From positions 50,039-114,038 of the forward strand of contig NZ_VAUP01000009.1 of the NCBI RefSeq assembly GCF_005871085.1: a DNA stretch of 64,000 bases, in the 5' to 3' direction. The number at the start of each line of letters is the position of its first letter. The stretch's first letter is position 1. The notes under the pieces were generated by a model. It made no database searches. It was not told the DNA's origin and saw nothing but the letters and a program-made list of their open reading frames with translations. The stretch is from Xanthobacter autotrophicus (lineage in GTDB: Bacteria > Pseudomonadota > Alphaproteobacteria > Rhizobiales > Xanthobacteraceae). The position numbers and the translations under genes were made by a program. Below are positions 62,716 to 64,000 of the stretch, one piece after another.

Positions 62716-63440
62716 CACGCGCCCTCCTCATTGACGGCTTCGGCGGCGGGAGCCGCTTCGGACCCGTTCAGCTTGAACGCGCCGGGCTTGGGAGCCTCGG
62801 CAGGCAGCTTCTTCTTCACCGCGTCGCGCACGGTGATCCAGCCGCCCGCATGGCCGGGAACGGCGCCTTCGACGGCGATAAGGCCGCGCTCGACGTCGGT
62901 CATGACGACCTTGAGGTTCTGGGTGGTGACGGTGACGTCACCCATGTGGCCAGGCATCTTCTTGTTCTTGAAGGTCTTGCCCGGGTCCTGACGGCCGCCG
63001 GTCGAACCGATCGAACGATGCGAGATGGACACGCCGTGGGTGGCGCGAAGACCACCGAAATTGTGGCGCTTCATGCCGCCGGCAAAGCCCTTGCCGATCG
63101 TGGTGCCGGTGACGTCGACGTACTGGCCCACGACGAAGTGGTCAGCCGTGATCTCGGCGCCGACCGGGATCAGCGCCTCTTCCGGCACGCGGAACTCGGC
63201 GAGCTTGTGCTTGGGCTCAACCTGGGCGACCGCGAAGTGGCCACGCTCAGCGCGGGTCACATTCTTGGGCTTGCGCCGACCAGCACCAAGCTGGACCGCA
63301 ACATAACCGTTCTTGTCGAGCGTACGGTGGGCAACCACCTGGCAGCTCTCAACTTTCAGCACAGTGACCGGCACGTGCTCACCGGCATCGGTGAAGATGC
63401 GGGTCATGCCGACCTTCTGGGCGATGACGCCTGACCGCAT
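62715..63440 (-). CDS. rplC: 50S ribosomal protein L3
   Basis: The 241-residue L3 starts at ATG 63440 ([20 protein letters not shown]). The central [30 protein letters not shown] reaches the peptidyl transferase centre; it includes the Gln in GGRQDPG that is often methylated. The C-terminus is extended and Ala/Glu-rich. It lies 22 bases after rpsJ. Confidence 0.98.
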   Translation of the reverse strand: MRSGVIAQKVGMTRIFTDAGEHVPVTVLKVESCQVVAHRTLDKNGYVAVQLGAGRRKPKNVTRAERGHFAVAQVEPKHKLAEFRVPEEALIPVGAEITADHFVVGQYVDVTGTTIGKGFAGGMKRHNFGGLRATHGVSISHRSIGSTGGRQDPGKTFKNKKMPGHMGDVTVTTQNLKVVMTDVERGLIAVEGAVPGHAGGWITVRDAVKKKLPAEAPKPGAFKLNGSEAAPAAEAVNEEGA

Positions 63441-63462
63441 GGTCGTGTCTCCTCGCCTCACT

Positions 63463-63771
63463 TCAGAGCTTGATTTCGACGTCGACGCCAGCGGCGAGGT
63501 CGAGCTTCATCAGCGCGTCCACGGTCTGGGGAGTCGGATCGACGATATCGAGCAACCGCTTGTGAGTACGCATCTCAAACTGCTCGCGCGACTTCTTGTC
63601 GATGTGCGGAGAGCGATTGACGGTGAACTTCTCGATCCGCGTCGGCAGCGGAATCGGGCCGCGCACCTGCGCACCCGTGCGCTTGGCCGTGGCGACGATC
63701 TCACGCGTCGACGCATCGAGGATGCGGTGATCGAACGCCTTCAGGCGAATTCGAATGTTCTGGCCGTTCAT
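63463..63771 (-). CDS. rpsJ: 30S ribosomal protein S10
   Basis: The 102-residue S10, also the transcription antitermination factor NusE, has [20 protein letters not shown] and [20 protein letters not shown], both family signatures. It heads the S10 operon and lies 68 bases after tuf. Confidence 0.98.
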   Translation of the reverse strand: MNGQNIRIRLKAFDHRILDASTREIVATAKRTGAQVRGPIPLPTRIEKFTVNRSPHIDKKSREQFEMRTHKRLLDIVDPTPQTVDALMKLDLAAGVDVEIKL

Positions 63772-63795
63772 GGCTCAAAGGCTCCGGGGAATGAA

Positions 63796-63821
63796 GGACG
63801 CGCGCGTTCCGCGGCGCGTCC
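63796..63821 (-). promoter_or_regulatory. Stem-loop between tuf and rpsJ
   Basis: GGACGCGC (63796-63803) pairs with GCGCGTCC (63814-63821) around a 10-base loop in the 68-base tuf-rpsJ gap. The downstream sequence on the minus strand has only scattered T residues, so it may be a weak terminator or attenuator rather than a full stop. Confidence 0.35.
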
Positions 63822-63839
63822 CCGTTTCTTCTTGTCAGA

Positions 63840-64000
63840 TCACTCGATGATGGAGGCGACGACGCCGGCGCCCACCGTGCGGCCACCCTCGCGGATGGCG
63901 AAGCGCAGCTTTTCTTCCATGGCGATGGGAACGATCAGCGCCACGTCCATGGACACGTTGTCGCCCGGCATCACCATCTCGGTGCCTTCCGGCAGCGTGC
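63840..64000 (-). CDS. tuf: Elongation factor Tu, C-terminal end (partial)
   Basis: The last 53 codons of EF-Tu enter from the right edge: [20 protein letters not shown], then [20 protein letters not shown] and [10 protein letters not shown] with TGA at 63840-63842. This is domain 3, which contacts aminoacyl-tRNA and EF-Ts. The GTPase domain lies outside the window. The gene directly precedes the S10 operon, the usual str-S10 junction. Confidence 0.97.
   Translation of the reverse strand, partial: TLPEGTEMVMPGDNVSMDVALIVPIAMEEKLRFAIREGGRTVGAGVVASIIE

Overview
The window is high-GC chromosomal DNA of an alphaproteobacterium. It is most likely a member of the Hyphomicrobiales, and Xanthobacteraceae-like is my best guess from gene content and order. 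The call rests on the alphaproteobacterial form of the S10/spc/alpha ribosomal operons, an ATP12-type F1 chaperone, the aminotransferase-hom-glpX-recJ cluster and the codon bias. Taxonomy below class is inference. I saw no tRNA, rRNA, CRISPR array or intact insertion sequence.

Layout. 1-8.7 kb: the end of a small probable lipoprotein, then an AlaC-like aminotransferase, homoserine dehydrogenase (hom), class II fructose-bisphosphatase (glpX), a periplasmic protein of unknown role, a MgtC/DUF4010-type membrane protein, recJ and a YoaK-type membrane protein. 8.7-14 kb: an orphan ParA-like ATPase overlapping a small Lys/Ala-tailed partner, a GntP-family permease, a SmtB-like metal sensor followed by a very His-rich repeat protein, and argC.

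14-30.2 kb is the most distinctive region. It encodes a 2939-residue secreted protein with two animal-type haem peroxidase domains separated by RTX calcium-binding repeats. Its type I secretion ABC transporter and membrane-fusion protein follow, with a membrane-anchored low-complexity protein between them. A NarX/DegS-type histidine kinase lies divergently upstream and a LuxR-type response regulator lies convergently downstream. A rho-independent terminator sits between the substrate gene and the exporter genes. This reads as one self-contained, sensor-controlled secretion locus; only the outer-membrane TolC partner is missing.

30.5-48.5 kb holds mixed housekeeping and transport genes: parE, an MFS transporter, an RhlE-like DEAD-box helicase with a hexapeptide-repeat tail, a TfoX-like protein, an ATP12 chaperone with a HAD phosphatase and a zinc-ribbon protein, TRAP transporter membrane subunits without a binding protein, an RluC-type pseudouridine synthase, a RelE/ParE toxin-antitoxin pair with crcB, rarA, a DegP/Do-type protease and a radical SAM/SPASM-like enzyme.

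48.5-64 kb is the ribosomal protein supercluster on the minus strand, read from 64 kb down: tuf (partial), rpsJ-rplC-rplD-rplW-rplB-rpsS-rplV-rpsC-rplP-rpmC-rpsQ-rplN-rplX-rplE-rpsN-rpsH-rplF-rplR-rpsE-rpmD-rplO, an intrinsic terminator, then secY-adk, a frameshifted pseudogene, and rpsM-rpsK-rpoA-rplQ. Many of the genes overlap by 1, 4 or 8 bases, indicating translational coupling.
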